64,000 nt of DNA from Fodinicola feengrottensis (lineage in GTDB: Bacteria; Actinomycetota; Actinomycetes; Mycobacteriales; HKI-0501): positions 1 through 64,000 of the forward strand of contig NZ_WOTO01000040.1 in the NCBI RefSeq assembly GCF_010993775.1, written 5' to 3'. The notes under the pieces were generated by a model. That model was not told the origin of the DNA. It was given only the letters and a program-made list of their open reading frames with translations, and ran no database searches. Both the position numbers and the translations under genes were made by a program. This document shows positions 46,999-56,274 of this stretch, piece by piece (the first letter of the stretch is position 1; every line of letters begins with the position of its first letter).

Positions 46999-49900
46999 AT
47001 GAAGCTCGACGGTTTACGGTCGGCGGCCGGCCGAGCTGTGCCATTGGTATTCCGCGGCCCGGACAATGGGCGGGTGAGTGACGATCCGGACCAGCTGGCT
47101 CGCGCGGACCGCAGGCTCACCCGCTGGCGGCAACAGGAACCGTTCGACAGCACCGAAAAAGACTGGTACGGGAGGCGCCTGGCGGCCGTCGGCCGCGACG
47201 TTGCGAGCGTACGCGCGCAGCTCGCCGGTGCTGTCCCGGCGTCCACCGAAACCTGGATCGACTGGCTGGTCGAATGTTTCGAGAATCCCGCGCCGCCGGT
47301 CGACATTCCGAAAGAGCACGTTTTCGCCACACTGGTGGGTCCGTTGGTCGCGTCGGCCCGGGACCAGCTCCGAGCCGCTGTGAGCCCGCTCTTGTCGCAC
47401 TCCGTCGCGGAGCTTTTCCTGCCGGCATTGACGGCCGAGCTGCATGCGATGGCGGCTCGTACGATGGTGCTGGAGCTGAACGTCGCCCGCGTCACCGGGC
47501 AGCTGACCGCGGACACTCCGGGTGGGCGCTTCGAGGAATTCGTCGTACGGCTTCGCGATCGCGAGTTCGCGGTGGCACTGTTGACCGAATATGTCGTGCT
47601 GGCTCGCCAATTGACGCTTGCCACGCAGGCCTGGCTCGACAACCAGACCCGATTGCTCGCCCGATTCGTCGCCGACCTGCCGGCGCTGACCACGACTTTC
47701 GGCGCTGACGTTGGCCAGCTGTCCACTGTGGAGGTGGGGCTCGGGGACCGGCATCGGGGTGGTGCCACGGTGGCTCGGCTGGGTTTCGAAAGCGGCTTGC
47801 GGCTGCTGTACAAGCCGCGCCCGGTCGGTGTCGACGTACATTTCCAGCAGGTGGTGGATGGGCTCAACCAGCACCTGGAACATCCGTTGCGGCGGCTGGA
47901 AGTGCTGGCTGGGGACGGCTATGGGTGGATCGAACACGTGGAAGCCGCGCCCTGTGCGGATGAAGCGGAGCTGAGCCGGTTCTACTGGCGCTGTGGGTGC
48001 CTGGTGGCGCTGACGTACCTGCTCGAGGCCACTGACTGCCATGCGCAGAACCTGATCGCGGCCGGCGAGCACCCGGTGCTGGTCGATCTGGAAACGCTGC
48101 TGCAGCCAGAATTCCCTGATCCGCCAAAGAAGCTGTCCGACGGCGAGCGACTCGCCTACGCCGGGATCGCGCATTCGGTCGTACGGTCCGGCATGCTGCC
48201 CTATCGCTCGTGGGCCGAATCGGATCACGGCGGGGTGGACCTGTCAGCGCTGGGCTGGCGGCCGGGCGAGCGGATCCCACGGCCCAGCCCGGAACTAACG
48301 GGCGAGTGGACCGACGAAATGCATGTCGACTACGTACGGAATGCTCTCCAGCCGACCGGCGCTCAGCCATCGGATCGGCCAGTGGATCTGTTGGACCAAC
48401 TGGACGCGCTGGATGCGGGGTTCACCGCCGCGTACGAGATTTTCTCTACACACCGCGAAGAGCTCCGGCCCTTGCTGATCGCCTTCGGCGCCGACGAGGT
48501 CCGTTTGTTGCGCCGGGACACACTGGAATACGGCTCGTTGCTGGGCGCCAGCTTCCATCCGGATCTGTTGCGGGACGCGCTGGATCGGGACCGGCATTTC
48601 GACCGGTTGTGGGCGCTGGCCGCGCGGGACCAGACCGCGTTGCCTTTTGTCGCCGACGAACAGCATGACCTGTGGAACAACGACATTCCGGTGTTCGCGG
48701 TGCGGACCGATGGTGTCGACGCGGTCGGAGGCACCGGCGTACCCATTCCGATGGCGGTCACCGCCGCGCCGCTTTCCACTGTGCTCGCCAAGCTGGACGC
48801 GCTCGGCCCCGCCGACCTCGACCGGCAGCGCTGGCTGCTCCGGTCCGCGGTGTCGGCGGGCTCGCCCGGAGCGGCCAGTGAGGCGAACACGGCACGCTAC
48901 CCGTACGCGCGTGGTACCTCGGACAAGGTGAAGACGCGGGCGATCGACCAGGCCGCCGCGATCGCCGACGAGTTGATCCGCCGTGCGTACGCGGGGCGGT
49001 CGGACCTCGCCTGGAGCGGTCCGACGCTGACCCCGCACGGTGGTTGGGTGGTCGTGCCGCTCGGGCCGGACTTTTACAGCGGCACGGCCGGGATCGCGCT
49101 TTTTCTCGACACCGTGGCCGGAGTTACCGGCGAGCGGCGGCACCGAGCGGCCGCGTACGGTGCCCGCGCCACGCTGGAGCTGCAGATCCCGCGCCGAGCC
49201 AATCGGCTGACCGGCGGCCTGGACTCGGCCGGCGGGCTGCTCTACGCCCTCGCCCGGCTGGCCGGTGACTGGCCGGCCGCCACCGACCTGGCGGGTCCGG
49301 TGGTCGAGCGGATCGCCGCGCTCACGGCCACCGATGAGACGTACGACGTGGTGGGCGGCTCTGCCGGAAACATTGGCGGTCTCGCTGCTTGGTACGCCGT
49401 CGCGCCAAGCGCGCGCGTACGCGAGGTCGTACGCGCCTGCGCCGACCACCTCGTCGCCACCGCCGCCGCGCAACCCGTGGGCGTCGGCTGGGTGCCGGAG
49501 CCGCTGCGCTCGCAGGTCAGTCGACCCCTCGCCGGCTTCGGACATGGCGCCGCAGGCATCGCGTGGGCCCTGTGCAGCCGCCGATCTGCTCGGATCGCCG
49601 TTGTACGCGCGAACCGCGGTGGCGGCGCTGGCGTACGAGCGGACGCTTTTCGTTCCGTCGCTGGGAAACTGGCTGGACGTACGCGCCGAGGACGAGCCCC
49701 CCGCGGTCGCCTGGTGCCACGGCGCCACCGGGATCGGACTGTCCAGAATGGACATTCGCGGCACCCTGGACGACCCGGTCTTGGACACTGAGGTGCAGGC
49801 CGCGGTGACCGCTGTGGAGGCTGGCTTCGGACGTAACTTCTCGCTCTGCCACGGCGATCTGGGCAACCTCGACCTGCTGTTGTCACTTCCGTCGTACGAC

Positions 49901-50077
49901 TGTGCTCCGGCGGCGGCAGGCATCCTCGATGGCCTCGACGCGTACGGCTGGCTGTGCGGCCTCCCGCGCGGGGTGCGGCTGCCGTCCCTGATGACCGGTC
50001 TCGCCGGCATCGGCTACGGCCTGCTCCGCCTCGCCGCCCCCACCACCGTGCCCTCCGTCCTCACCATGCGCCTGTAA
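46999..50077 (+). CDS. lanM: Class II lanthipeptide synthetase LanM
   Basis: A bifunctional enzyme of about 1025 residues that phosphorylates and eliminates Ser/Thr and then cyclises cysteines in the precursor. The N-terminal dehydratase (DUF4135) has RLLYKPRPVGVDVHFQQVVD, EATDCHAQNLIAAGEHPVLV and LVDLETLLQPE. The C-terminal LanC-like cyclase has the zinc sites VAWCHGATGIGLSR and SLCHGDLGNLD. The frame shifts near 49575 between GIAWALC and AAADLLG. ATG at 46999 has GGAG upstream. It lies directly after the precursor. Only one LanM is present, so one precursor fits a single-peptide lantibiotic. Confidence 0.95.
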
Positions 50078-50187
50078 CAGCGGCCGAAATGGCTGGTCGC
50101 TGAAATGGTCTGAAGATAGGGGCGCACGAGTTTTGCGAGTGCGCTACGGTCGGTGCCGACGCGGTCGCCAGTGGTACGGGAGCGGGG

Positions 50188-52166
50188 ATGGCAGCAGGTT
50201 CCACGACAGCTCTGCACGGAATGCCACAGCCGGACGACACCTTCGTCAATCGTGGGGGCCCGCTGGCTGCGATACGCCGGGTGCTGGAGGACGCGAAAGC
50301 TGCCGGCCAATGTGCGTACGTCCATGTGTATGGGCCGAGCGGGGTCGGCAAGTCGCAGCTGATCTACCAGTTGGCTCGGCAGTTGGACACCGAATTTCCG
50401 GACGGCGCCTGGTGTGTCGAGCTGGGCAGTGTCGAGGGCGCGGTGCTCGCCCGGCCAGCCGCCTACCTGCGCCAGTTGTTGACGTATATGGGCGTGGACG
50501 CAGCAACGCAACGCTGACCGATGACGTGGGGCTGCTTTCCACCCGGTTGAGGGAAAAGGTCGCCACCAGGCGAGTGTTGATCGTGCTGGACGGCGTGGTG
50601 GGGCCGGCGATCGCCGAGGTGTTCCGCTTCCACGCGCCGGGAAGTCTGGTGGTGCTGATCAGCCGGGACCGCTGGGATCGGCTGCCCGGCTCGTACGTGC
50701 CTTTTGAGATCCAGCCGCTGAAAGACCAGGATGCGGCGGAGCTCGCCGAACTCCGGTTCCGCCGAAGGGGGATCGCCTGTACGCCGCGGGTCGCTGACGC
50801 GATCGTCCGCGGCACCGGTGGAATGCCGCAGCTGATCGCGGTGGGCGCCGAGACGCTGGCCGGGCTGCCGGCCGGCTCGGAGGAACTCGTTCTGCGGTTC
50901 GTGGACGCGAAACTGGTGAAAGACTGGGGCCGGGTGTTCCGGCAAATGTACGACTCCGCCTACGATCAGTTGTCCACAGCCGGAAAACGCGCGTACCGGC
51001 TGCTCAGCCTGCATCCATTGCCGGAGTTGGAGTTTTCGGTGGACGCCGCGATGGCGTTGCTGGGCACCGACTTCGTGACCACTGTCAACGCGTTGACCGA
51101 ACTGCGAAACAAGAATTTGCTGACGACCGCCTCCGAAGGCTACCGGTTCCACAGCAGCGTCTGGCGCGACGCGGCCACTCGTCGCGACGAGGTCGATTCG
51201 CCGGACGTGCAGCAGGAAGCGGTCGGCAGGATGCTCCTGTGGTATCTGGAAAAGGCTGTCTCGTACGAGCTGGTGCTGTCCGATCGCTGGCGGGTGCTGG
51301 AGATTTTCCAGCGGGTGGCGGCGGCGTGCGATCTCGCCGATCGGGTCGCCCGGGAGCGGACCCGCGAGGTCGCGCTGGCGTGGCTGGAGCGGAACCTGGA
51401 AATCCTGGTGCAGCTGGTGTTGCTGGCCCACGACCGTGGGTTTGACCGGGAAGCAGTGGCATTCGGCGAGGCCCTGTGGTCGGTCCTGCATCTGCACAAC
51501 CATTTCGACAACTGGCGGACAGTCCATGAAGTGGCGCTGAAATCCGCCGAGCGAGCGAACCTCCCGTTGCCGCTGCATGCATCTGTCGCTGCAGCTCGCG
51601 ACTCTGGAGCTTCGGGAAGGAAAACTCGACCGCGCCGAGACGCTTGTCGATACGGCGTATCGGATCGCTGTCGACCAGGACCACGTTTTCGGGCAGCAGA
51701 GCGCCCTGGAGTGGAAGGCGCGAGTGCTGCTTGAGCGGCAGGCGTACGAAAGAGCGGTAGGTTTCTATAGCCAGTCGATCGACCTGGCTCAGGCCCGGCT
51801 GACCGATGCTGAAGGGCGTGGGCGCGCTGTCGCGCTGGGGCACTTCCACCGCGGCCGGGCGTATCACCGCTGGCGTGATCACCTGCCCGAGTCGTTCGCC
51901 GATCTGTCGATCGCGGCGACCTTCTTCCAGGACAGCGCGGATCGCGACAACTACGCCAAAATCCTGCACGAGTACGGCGACGCCTTGCGGCACGGCCAGC
52001 GAGCCCGCGAAGCGATCGCGCCGCTGGAAATGGCGCTTTCGTTGTTCCTGGCGGAAAAGTCGCTGGTGAGCGCGCGTCGGTGCTGCAATCCCTCGCTCGT
52101 ACGGCGCAAGCTCTGGGCGATCACCCGGCCGCCCAGGAATATCTCCGCCGAATGCACACCATTTAG
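50188..52166 (+). CDS. STAND/NB-ARC-type ATPase with TPR-like repeats
   Basis: About 660 residues in four frames. An NB-ARC-type ATPase comes first: Walker A VYGPSGVGKSQLIYQLAR, Walker B-like VLIVLDGVVGPAI, sensor-like LVVLISRDRWDR and the GMPQLIAVGAETL motif. After a winged region (LLSLHPLPELEFSVDAAMAL), TPR-like helical pairs follow: LREGKLDRAETLVDTAYRIA, ERQAYERAVGFYSQSIDLAQ, GQRAREAIAPLEMALSLFLA and LGDHPAAQEYLRRMHTI. Frameshifts lie near 50505, 51575 and 52078. There is no DNA-binding domain as in SARP regulators. It begins 110 bp after lanM in the same direction and may regulate or sense the pathway. Role unproven. Confidence 0.75.
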
Positions 52167-52184
52167 CAGCTCGCGCCGACCGAA

Positions 52185-53096
52185 TCAGGCGATAGTCGTA
52201 CCAGCCCGGGGGTGTGTCGCCGGCCGTCGACCGCATGATCGCGACGATTTCGTCGATGGCCACGGACCACAGCGCCGGTGGGACATTGCTGGCCATACCG
52301 GGATAGGTGACCAACCGCGCGCCCGGGATGGCGTCCGCGGTGGCGCGGCCACCTATCGGCCGGAAGGCGCGGTCGGCGGTGCCATGGATGACCAGCGCCG
52401 GCAGCCGCAGGGTAGCCAGTTCACCGCGCCGGTCGCCGGATGCCTGAAACGCCGCCGAAAGTCGCTCGACGCCGGCCTGGTCGTGACCGCGTTCAAAGCT
52501 GCGCCGGCCGAACTCGCGGATCATCGCCTCGTCCTGCGGATAGGCCTTGGATCCGAGGACCGCGTCGAGATCCTTACATGTTGGGCATAATCCTCAGCGC
52601 TGTCGATGGACCGGCCCGTTCGCAGGATCCGTACGAGGGTGGCGAGGCTGGGTCGGCCGATGCGCGAGGACGGTGTCGACGCGATCGAGGTCAGGCTGCG
52701 TACCCGATCCTGAGAGCGGAATGCCATCGACTGGGCGATCATGCCGCCGAAAGTCTCGCCGACAACGTGCGCGCTGGACCAACCGATGGCGTCCAGCACG
52801 GCGACCGCGTCGTCCGCGAGGTCCGTCAGCTGATAGGCGGCCGCGCAGGCGGGCCGCAGCAACAGGTCCAGCTTGTTCGGACGCCCGGCATCGTGCAGAT
52901 GCGTGGAGAGGCCGGTATCCCGGTTGTCGAAGCGGGCGACCAAAAATCCACGGGCCGCCAATGCGGCGCAAAAGTCGTCGGGCCAGGTCAGCATTTGTGA
53001 GATCCCGGCGATCAGCAGGAGCGGCTCGCCGCCGGCCGGCCCGATCGTCTCGTACGCGAGGTCGATGCCGTCATGATGAGCCATCCGGATGGTCAT
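52185..53096 (-). CDS. Alpha/beta hydrolase
   Basis: About 300 residues. The fold is shown by EPLLLIAGISQMLTWPDDFC, ARFDNRDTGLSTHLHDAG, HVVGETFGGMIAQSMAFRSQ (nucleophile elbow GETFGG, with Thr in place of the usual Ser) and ALVIHGTADRAFRPIGGRAT (acid residue region). The frame shifts near 52575. The natural C-terminus near IDEIVAIMRS is obscured, and 52185 is a guess requiring another indel; the open frame otherwise continues into the convergent gene. ATG at 53096 has AGGAGG upstream and overlaps the TetR stop by 4 bp, so both are in one operon. Confidence 0.8.
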
Positions 53097-53737
53097 TGCT
53101 GCCTCCTGGTCGCCAGGTCGAAAGTTGTGACGAGTTCCTCGCAATAGCCGCGTACGTCGAAATCAGGGTTCCGGGACAGGTGGAGCACGGCGCCGTCGAC
53201 GGCTTGGCGCACGGCGATCGCCATAGCTGGCACGCTGAACGCGCGGAACTCGTGGTTTCGTTGCCCGAGTTCGAGAATTGGCGCTGGATCCAAGGCCGCG
53301 AGGTCACCGACCGGTGGCCGGTCGGCGACGGAGGCAGCCATGACTTCGTCCAGCCGCTGCCCGGCCGGCGACCGGTAGCTCGTCCAGATCTCCAGCATCG
53401 CCAGAGCATGGTTTCGATGCGTGGCGATGAACTCACCGTTGGACCGGACGTACGCGCCCAGCTTCCCGACTGCGGTTGACTCTGCCTCGACGGCCGGCAC
53501 CATCACCGGCACGGCCGTCAGGAAAATCTCCGTGATCAGCGCGTGGAGCAGTTCTTCTTTACCGTCGAAGTAGTAGAGAACAGCGCTCTTTGCCACGCCC
53601 GCGCGTTCGGCGATCTTGCTGACCGATGCCTGCGCGTACCCGCTCTGGGCCACCAGGTCGATCGCGCAGGCCACCAACTGGGCCCGCCGAGCCTGCTCGG
53701 TGAACGTACGACCATCCCGCTCGCCTCTTGTCCGCAC
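53093..53737 (-). CDS. TetR-family transcriptional regulator
   Basis: An intact 214-residue regulator. The helix-turn-helix is LVAQSGYAQASVSKIAERAG VAKSAVLYYFDGKEELLHAL, typical TetR. The ligand domain is variable. GTG at 53737 (RTRGERDGRTF) is chosen because TATAAT lies exactly 6 bp upstream, giving a leaderless mRNA; longer frames to 53902 cross the IS remnant. It probably represses itself and the hydrolase through the 18-bp palindrome on its promoter. Confidence 0.88.
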   Translation of the reverse strand: MRTRGERDGRTFTEQARRAQLVACAIDLVAQSGYAQASVSKIAERAGVAKSAVLYYFDGKEELLHALITEIFLTAVPVMVPAVEAESTAVGKLGAYVRSNGEFIATHRNHALAMLEIWTSYRSPAGQRLDEVMAASVADRPPVGDLAALDPAPILELGQRNHEFRAFSVPAMAIAVRQAVDGAVLHLSRNPDFDVRGYCEELVTTFDLATRRQQ

Positions 53738-53754
53738 GGTCTTATTATAGACCG
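53737..53754 (-). promoter_or_regulatory. TetR operator containing the -10 box, leaderless start
   Basis: CGGTCTTATTATAGACCG is a perfect CGGTCT / AGACCG palindrome. On the minus strand its middle reads TATAAT, a consensus -10, and six bases later comes GTG, the TetR start. Transcription start and translation start therefore coincide, and a bound repressor would cover the promoter. Confidence 0.65.
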
Positions 53755-53782
53755 ACCGGTTCAGGATGAGAACGCCCGACCT

Positions 53783-54435
53783 AAGTGACGTTGTCCCGGC
53801 GCGCACGTAGTCATGGGTCTGGCGTTCGGGGACACCGGGCAATGACCGGCAGCACCGGCGCGGTGCGGTCCAGCGCCTGGATCTGGGACTTCTCATCCAC
53901 ACACAACACCAGCGCGTTCTCCGGCGGGTTCAGGTAGAGACCGACCACATCACGGACCTTGTCCACGAAGAACGGGTCGGTGGACAGCTTCCAGAACTCC
54001 ACCACGTGCGGTTTGAGACCGAACACGCGCCGACCCGCGACACCGCGGTCTGGCTCATCCCGACCTGCTTCGCCATCAACCGCGTTGACCAGTGCGTTCC
54101 CTCGTCCGGCGGCTGGTGTTCCAAGGTTTGGATGATCACGTTCTCCACCTGCGCATCAGTCACCGCCCGCGGCCGACCCGGACGCGCCTCGTCACTGAGC
54201 CCACCTAACCCAGCCTCGACAAACCGGTTCCGCCACTTGGCGACCGTCTGCGGTCGGGTCCCCAACTCCCGGGCCACCACCTGGTTCTGCGCCCCATCCG
54301 CACACACGCCAGCACAATCCGCGCCCGAAACGCCAACGCCTGAGCCGTTTTCCGACGCCGCGCCCACGACATCAACACCTCCCGATCAGCCGCAGAAACA
54401 ACCAACTCCCGACGAGGACGCCCACGACCAGCCAT
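53783..54435 (-). pseudogene. IS630-family transposase remnant
   Basis: About 210 codons in three or four frames. The N-terminus MAGRGRPRRELVVSAADREV and HTH region VVARELGTRPQTVAKWRNRF resemble IS630 transposases, with the first catalytic Asp in [18 protein letters not shown]. After PVLPV the frame changes again to [19 protein letters not shown] and stops resembling the family near 53783, directly at the TetR promoter. The second Asp and Glu of the DDE site are missing, so it cannot work. Ends or inverted repeats are not clearly recognisable. Confidence 0.8.
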
Positions 54436-54784
54436 AAACCCAGACTGACCGATTAACGGCGCGAATTAACGACTCGACAGGCTAGGTGCGGAGGTTCACG
54501 ACCGTGCAAGCGGGGACACCGGATGGTGGCGCTGAGTTGATGCGATTGTTGTCCGTTGATTCAACCAACGTCCGGGCGTGTGCATCAACACGCCGCCGGC
54601 GCCCCTAAACCAGACACAAGGGGCTCCATCGAATGACAAGAATTGAGGGGCGACGCTCAGGGGGCGGTACCCGCGGTTGGCGACATCGGCATGGTCGACG
54701 ACGTCGTGATCTCCGCGCATGAGCACGTCCGGGCAGGGTTGTGGGCCGCCGGGCGTGGTGGTGCCCGGCGGCCGGGTGGTTTGT
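54436..54784. other. Intergenic region
   Basis: I see no gene in these 349 bp. One minus-strand frame (54496-54726) has no family resemblance. The stretch probably contains IS630 end remnants. Confidence 0.5.
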
Positions 54785-56030
54785 TTATGCGGCGAGTTGG
54801 TTGATTCCGCGGATGGGTCTTCGTTCAGGGTCCCGGTACGCGGGTGGGATGAATTCGACGATTCCGTCGATGATGCGTACTTCCCAGTCGCTATGATGGA
54901 TCAGTCGATGGCAGGCATCACACAGGAGCACGCAGTTTTCCAGGCAAGTATCGCCACCATCGGCCCAGTGAGTGACGTGATGGCCACGGCACCAGCGAGG
55001 TGGTCGACCGCACCTGGCGCAGCCTTTATCCCGCGCTATGAGTGCTTTTCGTAGGTGCGCGGGAATGAGTCGTTCGGTGCGGGCAACATTGAGCGGTACG
55101 CTGTTCCTGCCCAGAAGCATCGGGGTGATGTCCGCGTCGCAGGCGAGCCTGCGGCCGGATTCTGGAGAGATAGCGATGCCGGTGTGCGCGTACGCGACAC
55201 CGAGACGTTCCCGGAGCAGTTCCCAGTCCAGTCCAGGGTATAGTGAGGTGAGGCCGCTCCTGCCCTTGGACGGGGAGTTTCCCGGAGTCCGCAACAAGAT
55301 TAAGCGCCTCGGCGAGCGCGTCGCCGTTGCGTTGGGAGACTGACCGCTCATCTCGGTGGCCGTCTTGGGTGGGGTGGGGTTTGGCCAGTGGGCTGAGGAT
55401 TTCGGTGAGCAGGGTGCCCGTTTCGCCGTCGAAGGAGCCCCGGAAATTCAACCGCCCATCACGACCGGTGTGTAGGGACAGTTCGCGGCGCGGTTTCTCG
55501 TTCTCCCGTTCGGGCGGTGCTGGGCCGTCGGGGTCGAGGTGGTCGTGGATGCGTTGGCCAAGTTCGACGAGGCGGCGGGCGGGGTGATGTTTCGCGTGTT
55601 CCACCAGGGAAGCCTCGGCACCTTCGCGTTCTTCGATGTTCACCCTGGCGGGGAGCCTGTTCACGATCCCCAGAATCGTGTCGATGTGGGAATCCGCGAG
55701 TTCACCTCTGCGCATAGCGTCACTGACAAGACCAAGTTTGGGTACGAGGGTTTCACCGGTGAGTGCTTGGCTGCTGCACAGGTTCAACGCCCGTTTCAGG
55801 CGACGACCAGCCTCGGTCGGGGACAGCAGGAGGTTATCTTGCAGTAGCCTCATGGTGTTGTCATGCCCGAGTGCCTTACCGACCCGGTTCCGATGAATCG
55901 CCGCGACAATATCCAACGCCCGCGCCTGCCGCCGCCGAATGTCCTGCTCGGCTGCACGCAGCAAATCGACCAACTGCCGGGGTTTACACATCCAGAGCTC
56001 TGGATCTGCGACTTCATCGCCGGCGGCCAT
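54785..56030 (-). CDS. DUF222/HNH endonuclease (13E12-repeat family)
   Basis: About 415 residues. The N-terminal DUF222 domain has QLVDLLRAAEQDIRRRQARA, LSPTEAGRRLKRALNLCSSQ and SHIDTILGIVNRLPARV. The C-terminal HNH module reads CARCGRPPRWCRGHHVTHWA, DGGDTCLENCVLLCDACHRL with its Cys pairs and catalytic His. Many near-identical copies occur in actinobacterial genomes, where they behave as mobile selfish genes. The frame shifts near 55270. ATG at 56030 is at the canonical place; the last residue codons are INQLAA. Confidence 0.87.
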
Positions 56031-56127
56031 GACACCACTCTACCGCCATCACCGTCAAAAAGATCGAGTTCGTACGATCGGAACGTACTCATTTCTCAAT
56101 CACATCAGCAAAACACGGAGCGCGCGC

Positions 56128-56268
56128 GTTCAAGCCCTAAGCACTTTGGTGAGAATGGTGCCAGAACCCGGCTGCGAGCGGGCGTTGATCCTCAGACGAT
56201 TCAGGTAACGCCGGATGTCGGCCGGTCGACGCTCTACGAGTGGTACACGATCTACCAGTACGGTGATG
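56128..56268 (+). pseudogene. Helix-turn-helix remnant of a transposase-like gene
   Basis: The translation ENGARTRLRAGVDPQTIQVT followed by GRSTLYEWYTIYQYGDG resembles the HTH of many insertion-sequence transposases (VGRSTLYEW). It is too short and lacks a start; a remnant. Confidence 0.3.
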
Positions 56269-56274
56269 GGCCGG

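Noticed and set aside
50188-52166. The STAND/TPR protein as an AfsR/SARP activator
   Set aside because: There is no winged-helix DNA-binding or BTAD domain at the N-terminus; the ATPase begins almost at once.
53783-54435. A functional IS630
   Set aside because: It lacks two of three DDE residues, has several frame changes and ends abruptly at the TetR promoter.
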